The notes below the pieces were generated by a model. The model ran no database searches and was not told the DNA's origin. It was given only the letters and a program-made list of their open reading frames with translations. From Fulvimarina sp. (GTDB lineage: Bacteria; Pseudomonadota; Alphaproteobacteria; Rhizobiales; Rhizobiaceae): a stretch of DNA of 34,696 nt. The stretch covers positions 1 through 34,696 of the forward strand of contig PACL01000040.1 of assembly GCA_002700095.1 (NCBI GenBank), written 5' to 3'. This document shows, piece by piece, positions 23,907-32,976 of the stretch; position 1 is the stretch's first letter, and each line of letters begins with the position of its first letter. Made by a program: the position numbers and the translations under genes.

Positions 23907-25634
23907 ATGACGAGTGATTTCCTGGAGTTCGCCGAACCGGACGAGACGGTCGAGGAGCCTTCCTCCCGGCCGGGCTGGAAGCTTGCGGTCATCGACGACG
24001 ACGAAGCGGTTCACGAGGGCACGCGATTCGCGCTGCGGCACTTCGCGCTGCATGGCTGGGGCCTCGAGATCATCGGCGCCCGCTCGGCGCGCGAGGGGCT
24101 GGATCTGCTCAAGGCCCATCCCGACACCGCCGTCGTCCTCCTCGACGTCGTTATGGAGAGCGACGATGCCGGGCTGAAGCTCGCCAAGGCGATCCGCGAG
24201 GACTTGAAGAACGACCTCGTGCGGATCATCCTGCGCACCGGCCAGCCAGGCCAGGCGCCCGAGCGGCAGGTCGTCGTCGACTACGACATCAACGACTACA
24301 AGGCCAAGACCGAGCTCACGGCCGACCGCCTGTTCACCACCCTGACGGCGGCATTGCGCGGCTACGACCAGCTGAAGCGCCTCGATGACACCCGCGTCGG
24401 CCTCGAGATGATCGTCGGCGCCTCGGCCTCGCTGTTCGACGACCGCTCGCTGAAGACTTTGGCGCATGGCGTCCTCATCCAGATCAGCGCGCTCCTCGAG
24501 ATCGAGACCGACGGCATCCTGATCATGCGCGAGACCAATGGCGCCGATCCCATGGTGCTGGCCGGCCTCGGCAAGTTCGAGACGCCGGAAGAGACCGGGA
24601 TCGACCGGAGCGAGCTGTTCGCCGCCGCCGCGACGGTGGAGACCGGCCGGCCGGTCCGGCACGACGGCCTCGTCTGCCTGTTCGTCAAGACCGGCAGCGG
24701 CGCCGAGATCCTGGTGGCGCTGGCGACGGCCAGCGAACTCACCGAGACCCAGGCCTCGCTGGTCTCGGTGTTCTCCGCCAAGCTCGCCATCGCCTTCGAC
24801 AATGCCCGGCTCTACGACGAATTGCGGATCGCCAACGAGGACCTCGAGGCGCGGGTCGCTCGCCGGACCCTCGAACTGGCCAGCGCCAACGAGCGGCTGA
24901 AGGCGCAAGGGGCGCTGTTGAAGCGGGTGAACGCCTTCAAGAACGAGATCCTCGGCACCATCGCCCACGACCTGAAGAACCCCATCGCGGTGATCCTCGG
25001 GCGCAGCGAGATGATGACCAGCATGATCGAGCCGCTGGACGAGGCGACGCGCGAGCGCTTCGCCAAGCAGGTGGGCCACATCAGGAATTCCGCCGAGCGC
25101 ATGACCCGGATCGTCGACATGTCGATCGCCGACGCACTGGCCGACGCCCTCGACATCACCGTCGAGCGCAGCCTCGTGGACCTGTCCGCGATCACCACGG
25201 CCACCGCCGAACTCAGCCGCGCCCTCGCCGAGAACAAGCGGCAGACCCTGACCGTCGCCGCCGCCGCACCCCTCGAGGTCGAGGGAGACCCGGACCGGCT
25301 CGCCGAGGCGATCGACAATCTCGTCAGCAATGCGATGAAATACGCCCCGGTCGGCGGCGAGATCCGGGTCGAGGCGGTGCGGCAAGGCGACCAGGCCAGG
25401 GTGACGGTCTGCGATTCCGGGCCAGGCCTCAACCAGCAGGACATCGTCCGCCTGTTCGGCCGCTTCCAGCGGCTGTCGGCCCAGCCCACGGCGGGCGAAA
25501 GCTCGACCGGCCTCGGCCTGTCGATAGTCCGCAAGATCGTTGAGCTGCATGACGGGGAAATCGTCGTCGAAGAGAGCGGGCCACTCGGCGGCGCCTCGTT
25601 CTCGCTTCTCCTGCCGCTTCTGGAGCGCCGATGA
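23907..25634 (+). CDS. Hybrid sensor: receiver - DUF3369 - histidine kinase
   Basis: A 575-aa soluble protein. Residues about 24-150 are a receiver domain with the acidic pocket VIDDDE (30-32), phospho-acceptor Asp80 (LLDVVM) and Lys132. Residues about 165-310 are DUF3369, a GAF-like module always found after such receivers. A coiled linker (312-345) leads to the HisKA domain with His354 in AHDLKNP, then an HATPase domain (NLVSNAMKY, DSGPGL, GLGLSIV). Having the receiver first means it is itself controlled by phosphorylation. The next gene, an OmpR-type regulator, starts inside its last codons. No ribosome site is visible before ATG 23907. Confidence 0.92.
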   Translation: MTSDFLEFAEPDETVEEPSSRPGWKLAVIDDDEAVHEGTRFALRHFALHGWGLEIIGARSAREGLDLLKAHPDTAVVLLDVVMESDDAGLKLAKAIREDLKNDLVRIILRTGQPGQAPERQVVVDYDINDYKAKTELTADRLFTTLTAALRGYDQLKRLDDTRVGLEMIVGASASLFDDRSLKTLAHGVLIQISALLEIETDGILIMRETNGADPMVLAGLGKFETPEETGIDRSELFAAAATVETGRPVRHDGLVCLFVKTGSGAEILVALATASELTETQASLVSVFSAKLAIAFDNARLYDELRIANEDLEARVARRTLELASANERLKAQGALLKRVNAFKNEILGTIAHDLKNPIAVILGRSEMMTSMIEPLDEATRERFAKQVGHIRNSAERMTRIVDMSIADALADALDITVERSLVDLSAITTATAELSRALAENKRQTLTVAAAAPLEVEGDPDRLAEAIDNLVSNAMKYAPVGGEIRVEAVRQGDQARVTVCDSGPGLNQQDIVRLFGRFQRLSAQPTAGESSTGLGLSIVRKIVELHDGEIVVEESGPLGGASFSLLLPLLERR

Positions 25635-26353
25635 CCGCCATGGCAGAACCCCGGATCTTCGTCGTCGACGACGAGGCCGAGACGAGGGAACTCATCGGCG
25701 ACTATCTCGTCATGCACGGCTTCGACGTGCGGCTGCTCGAGGACGGCGCCCGGATGCGCGAGCAGATGACGCTCGAGCGACCGGATCTGATCGTCCTCGA
25801 CCTCAACATGCCGGGCGAGGACGGGCTGTCGATCGTGCGCAGCCTCAAGGCGGTCACCGACGTCCCGGTGATCATGCTGACGGCGACGGCGAGCCTCGTC
25901 GACCGGGTCGTCGGGCTGGAGCTCGGGGCCGACGACTATCTCGCCAAGCCCTGCGAGCTGCGCGAGCTCCTCGCCCGCATCCGCTCGGTGATGCGGCGCG
26001 CCGGCAACAAGCCGGCTGCCCGCGCCGACGAGCCGGGCCAGCCGCGCCGCGAGATCCGCTTCGGCACCAAGTGGCTCGACCTGGACGCCCAGTCGCTGCG
26101 CAGCGACGACGGCGACGAGCAGCCGCTGGTCCACAGCGAGTTCTCGCTGCTCAAGGCCTTCGCCGAGAACCCGCGCCGGGTGCTGTCGCGCGAGCGCCTG
26201 CTCGATCTCGCCAGCGCCCGGGATTCGGAGCCCTTCGACCGGGCCGTGGACGTGCGCATCACCCGTATCCGCAAGAAGATCGAGCCCGATCCCGCCCGTC
26301 CGACGGTGATCCGCACGGTGCGCGGCGCCGGCTACATGTTCTCGCCGGACTGA
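25631..26353 (+). CDS. OmpR-family response regulator
   Basis: A 240-aa regulator. The receiver domain has Asp13-Asp14 in VVDDEA, phospho-acceptor Asp57 in IVLDLNMPGEDG, Thr in MLTAT and Lys in YLAKPCELREL. The C-terminal winged helix (SEFSLLKAFAENPRRVLSRE, then RAVDVRITRIRKKIE) is of the PhoB/OmpR kind and binds DNA directly. The gene overlaps the hybrid kinase by 4 bp and is its likely partner. An alternative start six residues or fewer downstream (MAEPRIF) cannot be excluded. Targets are unknown. Confidence 0.92.
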   Translation: MTAMAEPRIFVVDDEAETRELIGDYLVMHGFDVRLLEDGARMREQMTLERPDLIVLDLNMPGEDGLSIVRSLKAVTDVPVIMLTATASLVDRVVGLELGADDYLAKPCELRELLARIRSVMRRAGNKPAARADEPGQPRREIRFGTKWLDLDAQSLRSDDGDEQPLVHSEFSLLKAFAENPRRVLSRERLLDLASARDSEPFDRAVDVRITRIRKKIEPDPARPTVIRTVRGAGYMFSPD

Positions 26354-26669
26354 GCGGGAGCCCCGCGCCCGGCAGGTTCCCGCGGCAAGTCGTGACGGTG
26401 GAAGCGCTTTTTTGCGTCGTCCGGACGGCGTGACGCATTTGCCGCCCGGCGGGCCGATTGGCCCCGTGCCGGCGCAACACGGACGAAACACCGGCGAAAC
26501 ACAGATCCCCTATGAGCCGGGAAGCGTGGCGAAGACCTCGACGGCTTCGCGATCCTCGCGTCATTCGGCTTTACGAGCACGGCTTAATCGATAGGATGAT
26601 CACGGTTCGTTTTCACGGCGATCGGCGGCTTGCGCCGTACGCGTCGGTGGCGTTCGCGCCGGGGCGGCG
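26354..26669. other. Gap of 316 bp between response regulator and large sensor kinase
   Basis: No gene is supported. Near its right end lies a candidate promoter: TTTACG (26570-26575), 16 bases, then TAGGAT (26592-26597), about 70 bp before the kinase start. This suggests the kinase and the binding protein behind it form a transcription unit separate from the two-component pair. The rest is GC-rich with no strong repeat or terminator. Confidence 0.4.
26570..26597 (+). promoter_or_regulatory. Candidate promoter of kinase/binding-protein operon
   Basis: TTTACG and TAGGAT, each matching four of six consensus bases, are spaced by 16 bases in a short AT-richer patch. The predicted leader would be about 65 bases. 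The evidence is sequence resemblance only. Confidence 0.35.
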
Positions 26670-29192
26670 GTGGTGCATCACGACCTGACCCTCCCGCGCG
26701 AGCCGTCGCCGACGCCTTTCGACATCGCGTCATCGGGAAAGGGCGGCGGCATCTTCCGGCTCTCGATCACCCGCAGGGTCTTCCTCGTCGGTGCGATGCC
26801 GATCGTCCTCGCGGTGCTTCTCGGCATCGCCTCGATCGTCCTGTTCGACCGGGCCGACGAGGCGCGCCGCGGCGCCCTGACCGTATCCGCCGTGTTTCGC
26901 AACGTCGTCTCGGCGATGAGCGCCCGGGATGATTTCATCGCAGGCGATCCGTCCAGCCGCAACACCCATCTCGGGGCCTTCATGGCCAATATCGGGGCGG
27001 CGACCTCGGGCCTGTCCGAGATCGGCATCGAAACCAGCGACGGCGACGTCAGTGATGCGGTGACCGCCACGATCGGCTCCCTGGAGCGCTTCCGCCGGGC
27101 GATGGGCGAGCTGCAGATCGCCATCGAGGAGAACGACGCCCGCAGGCAGGCGATGAGCGCCCGGCTCGACCGGTTGATCGCCCTGGCACAGGAGGCGAGC
27201 GGCCGCCAGCAGGCGGCCAATGCCGGCGTCGTGGCGCAGTTGCGCCAGAGTGACCGGGCGATGCGCGAGGCCCTCGATCTCACCTCGGCGGCGATCGCCA
27301 TGCGCGGAGCCGTCATCGATAGCTGGTTGCGCCGCCTGAGAGCCGCCTCGACGGCCGAGGGCAACGCCCGCCCGACGTCTTCCCAGTCTTCCGAGTCGCC
27401 GGCCGGATCGGCGCCGGGCGAAGCCGCAGCCGGCGGTCCGGCCGGCGCTTCGCCTGCCGCCACCACCACGTCGGCGAACGCCTCCGGCAGCGAGGACAGC
27501 CTCGCCGCCGCTCGCCTCGCCAATGCCGCCGACAGCCTGCGCACCGCCTTTCGCGCCGCGGGACGAGGACCGCAACTGGCGGAGTTCGAAGCCGAACTCG
27601 CCGGGTTTCGCGCCGACGGATGGCCCGAGCGGCTGCTGACCACCCTCAGCCGCTCCCTGAAGATCGACGGCAGCGCCGTCAGGGCCGCCGAGGAGTCCTT
27701 CGCCGGCCTCCTCGACGATGCGGTGGCGGCCCAGACGACCGAGGAACGGGCGCAGGACATCACCGTCGAGACGATCCGGCTCGGCGAGAAGACCCGTGAA
27801 GCCATGCGCCTGCGCGACAGCGACGAGATCGCCCGGATGATCGAGCGCAACACCAGCCTGCGCGAGGCGATCGCCGGGCTGCCGATCTCGCCGATCGTCC
27901 AGTCCGAGATGCTCGACGCGCTGGATTCCTGGCGGCGCGAACTCGCCGCCGCCCATGACGGGCTGGCCGCCCAGAACGCCATCCTGCGGCGCATGGCGGT
28001 GGCTTCGACCGGCATCGTTTTCGAGGTCTCGAACCTCAACTCGGCCCTGTCGATGAATGCCGACGACATCGGTGCCGCGGCGCGGCGGATCCTGATCGTC
28101 AGCGCCGTCCTCTGCCTCCTCGTCGCGATGGCCTTCGGCCTCGGGGTCGCCCGGTCGATCACCCTGCCCTTGAAGCGTCTGGAGCAGGGCATGCTGGTGC
28201 GGGCCGCCGATCCCACCCTCGGGCCCCTGCCGGAAGCCGAGCGCAGCGACGAGATCGGCCGGATGACCCGGGCGACCAACCATTTCCTCGACGAACTCAC
28301 CAAGCGCGAGGCGGCGCTGCTGCTCGCCAAGGACGAGACCGACCGGGCGCTGGCCGAACTGAAGCGCACCCAGAAGGACCTCATCCAGAGCGAGAAGCTC
28401 GCCTCCCTCGGCCAGCTCGTCGCCGGCGTCGCCCACGAGATCAACCCCCCGCTCGGCGTTGCGCTGACCACCTCGACCGTCATGCGCCAGGAGACAGAGA
28501 AGTTCCGCCGGGCGACCAGCGAGGGCAAGGTCACCCGCCAGGCCTTCGACGACTTCATCGAGCGCACCGGCGAGGGCACGGCGCTGGTCGACGCCAATCT
28601 GTCGCGCGCCGCCGGCCTCGTCGTCAGCTTCAAGCAGGTGGCCGCCGACCAGGCCAGCGGCGAGCGGCGGGCCTTCCGGATGGACGAGTTCATCGAGGAT
28701 CTCTTCCGCAGCCTCGGCCCGATGCGCCGGCGCGCCGGGCACGAGCTGGAGATCGACTGCGAACCCGCGATCGCCATGGTCTCCTATCCCGGCGCCCTGT
28801 CTCAGGTGCTGACCAACCTTTTGACCAATGCCTATGCCCACGCCTTCGAGGCGGGCGAGACCGGCCGCATCGAGGTTCGCGTGCGCGGCAAGGGGCCGGA
28901 CCGCGTCGAGATCGTCTTCTCCGACGACGGGCGCGGCATCCCGGCGGGCAATCTCGCCCGCATCTTCGACCCGTTCTTCACCACCGGCCGCTCGTCCGGC
29001 TCGACCGGGCTCGGCCTGCACATCGTCCACAACCTCGTCACCGCCAACCTGGGTGGATCGATCGAGACCGTCAGCACCCTCGGCGGCGGCACGAGCTTCG
29101 TCATCGACATCCCGAGGGTCGCCAAGGATGCCGCGCCGGCCACCCCCGATCCCGCTGGCGACGCACCGCGCGAACCGGCCCTGCCGGCCTGA
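26670..29192 (+). CDS. Large membrane sensor histidine kinase
   Basis: An 840-aa kinase. One transmembrane helix at about 37-59 (FLVGAMPIVLAVLLGIASIV), a periplasmic helical sensor of about 410 residues, a second helix near 473-495, a HAMP segment (ITLPLKRLEQGM), then the dimerisation domain with His589 in AHEINPPLG and an HATPase domain (NLLTNAYAHAFE, DDGRGI, TGLGLHIV). The periplasmic part is interrupted at about 228-275 by a Ser/Ala/Gly/Pro-rich linker, perhaps a hinge or a late insertion. The start is taken as GTG 26670 and is uncertain; later ATGs would remove half of the first helix. No dedicated response regulator follows; instead a family 5 binding protein gene starts 20 bp downstream. 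Confidence 0.9.
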   Translation: MVHHDLTLPREPSPTPFDIASSGKGGGIFRLSITRRVFLVGAMPIVLAVLLGIASIVLFDRADEARRGALTVSAVFRNVVSAMSARDDFIAGDPSSRNTHLGAFMANIGAATSGLSEIGIETSDGDVSDAVTATIGSLERFRRAMGELQIAIEENDARRQAMSARLDRLIALAQEASGRQQAANAGVVAQLRQSDRAMREALDLTSAAIAMRGAVIDSWLRRLRAASTAEGNARPTSSQSSESPAGSAPGEAAAGGPAGASPAATTTSANASGSEDSLAAARLANAADSLRTAFRAAGRGPQLAEFEAELAGFRADGWPERLLTTLSRSLKIDGSAVRAAEESFAGLLDDAVAAQTTEERAQDITVETIRLGEKTREAMRLRDSDEIARMIERNTSLREAIAGLPISPIVQSEMLDALDSWRRELAAAHDGLAAQNAILRRMAVASTGIVFEVSNLNSALSMNADDIGAAARRILIVSAVLCLLVAMAFGLGVARSITLPLKRLEQGMLVRAADPTLGPLPEAERSDEIGRMTRATNHFLDELTKREAALLLAKDETDRALAELKRTQKDLIQSEKLASLGQLVAGVAHEINPPLGVALTTSTVMRQETEKFRRATSEGKVTRQAFDDFIERTGEGTALVDANLSRAAGLVVSFKQVAADQASGERRAFRMDEFIEDLFRSLGPMRRRAGHELEIDCEPAIAMVSYPGALSQVLTNLLTNAYAHAFEAGETGRIEVRVRGKGPDRVEIVFSDDGRGIPAGNLARIFDPFFTTGRSSGSTGLGLHIVHNLVTANLGGSIETVSTLGGGTSFVIDIPRVAKDAAPATPDPAGDAPREPALPA

Positions 29193-29200
29193 GGCCGCAG

Positions 29201-29214
29201 AAAGGAGACCCTTG
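29201..29214 (+). promoter_or_regulatory. Ribosome site and TTG start of the binding-protein gene
   Basis: AAAGGAG (29201-29207) followed by ACCC and TTG. This is one of the strongest ribosome sites in the window, next to an unusual start codon. It decides the N-terminus; a second in-frame TTG at 29224 is farther from the site. Confidence 0.6.
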
Positions 29215-30840
29215 CCCACCCCTTTGCCAAACCCTTTACCGGCCCGTTCGTTCGGCCGTTTCCGCTGTCCGGGTCTCGTCGTCGCCCTCGTTTTCGCCGC
29301 GCTCCTGCCGGCGGCGCCGGCAATGGCCGCCGGCACGCTGGTCTTCTGCTCCGAGGACAGCCCGGAGACCCTGTCGCCGCCTCTCGCCGCCTCCAGCGTC
29401 GCCATGGACGCGATCCGGCCGATCTTCGACACGCTCGTCGCCTTCGCGCCGGGAACGACCGACATCGTCCCGTCGCTGGCGACGCACTGGTCGATCTCGC
29501 CGGACGGGCGGGACTACACCTTCCACCTGCGCGAAGGCGTCGCCTTCCAGGCGAGCGAGGCGTTCACGCCGACGAGGGCGATGGACGCCGCGGACGTGAT
29601 CTTCAGCTTCGGCGGACCGGAGGGAGGCGAGCGCGGCGATGACTACGAGGAGTTTCGCGATCCGGGCCTCGCCGCCCTCCTCGAATCGGTGACGTCGCTG
29701 GACGACCATACGGTGCGGTTCCGCCTGAAGCGGTCGGACGCGGCGCTGCTCGCCCATATCGCGATGCCGGTGAATTCGATCCTCTCGGCCGAGTACAGCC
29801 ACCGGATGCTGCAGCAGGGCACGCCGGAACGCTTCCACGAACGGCCGATCGGAACCGGCCCGTTCCGCTTCGTCGATTTCAGGCAAGACGTCGCGATCCG
29901 CTACCAAGCCTTCGGGGACCATTGGCGCGGCCGGCCGAAACTCGATGCGCTGGTGTTCTCGATCACGCCCACCGCCTCGGCGCGGCTGCAGAAGCTGAAG
30001 GCGAGCGAATGCCAGGTCTCGGCAACGCCCAATCCGGGCGAGATCGCCGGGATCGCCGCCGATCCGTCGCTGAAGCTCTTTTCGATTTCCGGTCTCAGCA
30101 TCGGCTATCTCGCCATCAACACGACCCGCAAGCCGTTCGACGACGTGCGCGTGCGCCGCGCTCTCAACATGGCGATCGACCGCGAGGCGATCCTCTCGGC
30201 GATCTATCCCGGCATGGGGACACGGGTCGACTCGCCACTTCCGCCGGCGTCCTGGGCGAGTGCCGGAGCCGCGCAGGCCTATCCTTACGATCCCGAGGAA
30301 GCCCGCCGGCTTTTGATCGAGGCCGGCGTCACCGACGGGCTGAAGGTCGACCTCTGGTACCCGCCGGACAACCGGTCCTACAATCCCGACGCCCGGCGGA
30401 TGGCCCGCATGATCGCCGCCGACCTGGAGCCCCTCGGCATCAAGGTGATCCGCAATTCCGCTCCCTGGGAGACCTACTGGCGCAATCTGATGAACGGCGA
30501 GACGACCCTCGCCCTCGCCGGCTGGATCGGCGACAACGGCGATCCGGACAACTTCATGGCGACGCTGCTCGCCTGTTCGGGTGCGGTCAGGGGCGGCCAC
30601 AACGTCGCCCGCTGGTGCGACGCCGTCTACGACGCGCTGATCGAACGGGCCCGGCAGGTCACCGACCGGAAGACGCGGGCGAGGATCTATGCCGACGCCC
30701 AGGCGATCTTCCATGAACAAGCGCCCTGGGTGCCGATCGCCAGCCCCCGCTTCCTGGTGGCGGCGCGGGCCAATGTCATGAACTTCGTCATGAACCCGCT
30801 CGGCTTTCACGACTTCACGGGCGTCGACCTCGCCGAATAG
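29212..30840 (+). CDS. ABC transporter substrate-binding protein, family 5 (peptide/nickel type)
   Basis: A 542-aa periplasmic protein. The signal peptide covers about residues 1-40 (hydrophobic core GLVVALVFAALLPA, cleavage after AMA). The mature part has family 5 features: an N-terminal LVFCSEDSPETLSP, YTFHLREGVAFQ, RPIGTGPFRF and DVRVRRALNMAIDREAI. Relatives bind di- and oligopeptides, nickel or heme. The start is a TTG at 29212, chosen because AAAGGAG sits four bases before it; no ATG fits the signal peptide. No permease genes follow. It is placed 19 bp after the sensor kinase stop, so it may feed signal to that kinase, or supply transport subunits encoded elsewhere. Confidence 0.9.
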   Translation: MPTPLPNPLPARSFGRFRCPGLVVALVFAALLPAAPAMAAGTLVFCSEDSPETLSPPLAASSVAMDAIRPIFDTLVAFAPGTTDIVPSLATHWSISPDGRDYTFHLREGVAFQASEAFTPTRAMDAADVIFSFGGPEGGERGDDYEEFRDPGLAALLESVTSLDDHTVRFRLKRSDAALLAHIAMPVNSILSAEYSHRMLQQGTPERFHERPIGTGPFRFVDFRQDVAIRYQAFGDHWRGRPKLDALVFSITPTASARLQKLKASECQVSATPNPGEIAGIAADPSLKLFSISGLSIGYLAINTTRKPFDDVRVRRALNMAIDREAILSAIYPGMGTRVDSPLPPASWASAGAAQAYPYDPEEARRLLIEAGVTDGLKVDLWYPPDNRSYNPDARRMARMIAADLEPLGIKVIRNSAPWETYWRNLMNGETTLALAGWIGDNGDPDNFMATLLACSGAVRGGHNVARWCDAVYDALIERARQVTDRKTRARIYADAQAIFHEQAPWVPIASPRFLVAARANVMNFVMNPLGFHDFTGVDLAE

Positions 30841-30854
30841 CGCCGGCCCCGGCG
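30841..30854. terminator. Short GC hairpin between convergent genes
   Basis: CGCCG-GCCC-CGGCG can form a five-pair stem with a four-base loop directly after the binding-protein stop and 12 bp before the tadC stop on the other strand. There is no T run, so it is a weak candidate for a bidirectional terminator. Confidence 0.25.
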
Positions 30855-30865
30855 AGGCAGGCGGT

Positions 30866-31852
30866 TCAGTCGAGACCGATGACGCGGATGACCGCCGGCC
30901 CGAGAATGACGGCGAACAGCACCGGCAGGAAGAACACGATCATCGGCACCGTCAGCTTCGGCGGCAGGGCGGCGGCCTTCTTCTCGGCCGCGTTCATGCG
31001 GATGTCGCGGTTCTCCTGGGCCATGACGCGCAGCGCCTGGCCGAGCGGCGTGCCGTAGCGCTCGGCCTGGATCAGCGCGGTGCAGACCGCCTTCACGCCG
31101 TCGAGGCCGGTGCGCGTGACGAGGTTCTCATAGGCGAGCTTGCGGTCCGGCAGGAAGGACAGTTCGGCGGTGAGCAGGATCAGCTCCTCGGCGAGCGGGA
31201 TCGACTGGATGCCGATCTCCTCGGCCACCCTGCGGAACGCCGCCTCGATGGAGTTGCCGGATTCCACGCAGATCAGCAGGAGATCGAGCGCATCCGGCCA
31301 GGCCCGCATGATCGACTGCTTGCGCTTGGAGGCGGTGTTCTTGACCAGGATCACCGGGATGTAGAAGCCGATCCAGCCGGCGATCAGGAAGACCAGGATG
31401 CGGGCGGAGATCGGCCAGCCGGCGAGGAAGCCGAGGCCGAAGATGTAGAAGGCGGCGATGGCGAAGAAGAGCAGCGGGATCATCACCCGGGCGAACAGGA
31501 ACATCGTCAGCGGCCGCTGGCCGCGATAGCCGGCCGCCCGGAGGGTCGCGACGGTCTTGTCGTCGACCAGCGCCTTGCGCAGGTTCAGCTGCTCGACGAC
31601 GAGGCCGGCGATGCCGCGATTGTCCTCCTGGCGCAGGCCCCGGCTGCGCTCCTTCTCGGAGGCGAGCCGCGCCCTCTCGCGGGCGCGGATCTGGTCGCGC
31701 TCCAGCGCCACGGCCTTCATGCGGCCCTTCAGCTTGTCGCCGCTCATCGCCGGCAGCGCGACGGCGAGGAGCGAGGTGAACACGCCGATCGCCACGATCG
31801 CGCTGAGGACGATCTGGCTCGACAGGCCGATGGCTTGCAACATGTCTTCCAT
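30866..31852 (-). CDS. tadC: Tad pilus inner-membrane platform protein TadC
   Basis: A 328-aa type II secretion F-domain protein. Hydrophobic segments occur near the N-terminus (QIVLSAIVAIGVFTSLLAVA), at about 118-175 as a pair, and at the C-terminus (VPMIVFFLPVLFAVILG). The cytoplasmic domain holds the conserved AWPDALDLLLICVESGNSIE and GTPLGQALRVMAQENR. With TadB it forms the inner-membrane platform on which the CpaF ATPase assembles Flp pili. Start ATG 31852 (MEDMLQ) is preferred over ATG 31912 because the extension is Arg/Pro-rich; ATG 31843 is a second option. It is the last gene of the minus-strand Tad run in this window. Confidence 0.92.
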   Translation of the reverse strand: MEDMLQAIGLSSQIVLSAIVAIGVFTSLLAVALPAMSGDKLKGRMKAVALERDQIRARERARLASEKERSRGLRQEDNRGIAGLVVEQLNLRKALVDDKTVATLRAAGYRGQRPLTMFLFARVMIPLLFFAIAAFYIFGLGFLAGWPISARILVFLIAGWIGFYIPVILVKNTASKRKQSIMRAWPDALDLLLICVESGNSIEAAFRRVAEEIGIQSIPLAEELILLTAELSFLPDRKLAYENLVTRTGLDGVKAVCTALIQAERYGTPLGQALRVMAQENRDIRMNAAEKKAAALPPKLTVPMIVFFLPVLFAVILGPAVIRVIGLD

Positions 31853-31965
31853 GGCGCGCGGAACCTTCTGGAGCGCTGGAGCGGGATGGCAGCGCGCTGG
31901 GTCGCGCGCCATCCGTTCGTCTTGGCATCATCGCGGCGGGTGGGCTGGCCGGTGGACCCGACCGG

Positions 31966-32973
31966 TCAGAAGTCGAAGTTGATCATGTTCTTCATCACGA
32001 CGACGCCGATCAGCATCCAGAAGGCGCTGATGCCCATCAGGATCTGGCCGTAGATGTTGGTGTAGAGGAGGCTGATGTAGTCGGGGTTGGTCAAAGTCAC
32101 GAGCGCGAACACGACCACCGGCAGGGCGCCGATGATGCCGGCAGAGGCCTTGGCCTCCATCGAGACGGCCTGGATCTTGTCGCGCATCTTCTTGCGCTCG
32201 CGCAGCACCTTGGAGAGGTTGCCGAGCGCCTCGGACAGATTGCCGCCGGCCTGGGACTGGATGCCGATGACGATGGCGAAGAAGTTGGATTCCGCCGTCG
32301 GGATGTTGCGGTAGAGCCGTTCGACGGCGTCGGTGATCGACATGCCCAGCTGCTGGCTCTCGACGATGCGGCGGAACTCCGAGCGCACCGGCTCGGAGGT
32401 CTCACTGGCGATCATCTTCAGGGTGTCGTTCAGCGGCAGGCCGGATTTGACGCCGCGCACGATCAGGTCGATCGCGGTGGGAAATTCCTGGGTGAAGGCG
32501 GCGAAGCGCTTCTTGCGGGCGCGGCCGAGGAAGAGCCGTGGCAAGCCGAGGCCGGCGATCAGGCCGATGCCGAGGGCGATGACGAGGGGCGCGCCGAAGA
32601 CGAGACTGACCAGCGCCGCGAACAGGCCGAGGCCGGCGCCGATCAGCCAGAACTGGCGCACGCTCATCGTCCATCCGGCCTGTTCCATCCGCCGGCCGAG
32701 GGAGACCTTCGCGACATGCTTGTCGCGTTCCTTCTGGCGGGTTTCGAGGTCCTTCAGGGAATTCTGGATGGTCTTGCGCCGCTTGACCTGCTCCTGCAGC
32801 CGGTCGCGCGTGGCCTTGTGGGCCATGCGGTCGCTCTCGTTGCGGCTGACCAGGCTGCGCCGCTGCTGGGTCTTCTTCTCGTTGTCGATCCGCGGCTGCA
32901 GCACCGCGAAGGCGAGGCCGCCGGCGGCAACGGTGGACAGGATGACGAAGAGAAGGACGGCGCCGATGTCCAT
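31966..32973 (-). CDS. tadB: Tad pilus inner-membrane platform protein TadB
   Basis: A 335-aa partner of TadC. It has an N-terminal helix (GAVLLFVILSTVAAGGLAFAV), a charged coiled-coil region at about 32-90, a central helix pair at about 108-150, and the F-domain with FPTAIDLIVRGVKSGLPLND and GGNLSEALGNLSKVLRERKK, then two C-terminal helices. The start has GGAGG within the end of cpaF, and only 3 bp separate the cpaF stop from the ATG, so expression is coupled. A gap of 113 bp without a gene lies between tadB and tadC. Confidence 0.93.
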   Translation of the reverse strand: MDIGAVLLFVILSTVAAGGLAFAVLQPRIDNEKKTQQRRSLVSRNESDRMAHKATRDRLQEQVKRRKTIQNSLKDLETRQKERDKHVAKVSLGRRMEQAGWTMSVRQFWLIGAGLGLFAALVSLVFGAPLVIALGIGLIAGLGLPRLFLGRARKKRFAAFTQEFPTAIDLIVRGVKSGLPLNDTLKMIASETSEPVRSEFRRIVESQQLGMSITDAVERLYRNIPTAESNFFAIVIGIQSQAGGNLSEALGNLSKVLRERKKMRDKIQAVSMEAKASAGIIGALPVVVFALVTLTNPDYISLLYTNIYGQILMGISAFWMLIGVVVMKNMINFDF

Positions 32974-32976
32974 GGC

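Noticed and set aside
23903..23908. Perfect TATAAT directly before the hybrid kinase
   Set aside because: It overlaps the start codon, so a transcript from it would begin inside the coding sequence with no alternative start nearby; judged a chance match.
23828..23917. A 29-codon upstream frame (MMDPCPCAKG...) overlapping the start of the hybrid kinase
   Set aside because: It could be a coupling leader peptide, but there is no ribosome site before it and no conservation evidence; too weak to list as a gene.
26730..29465. A 911-codon open frame on the minus strand across the sensor kinase
   Set aside because: It is a shadow of the plus-strand kinase in GC-rich DNA; the translation is Gly/Arg/Asp-rich without a recognisable domain, while the plus strand encodes clear kinase motifs.
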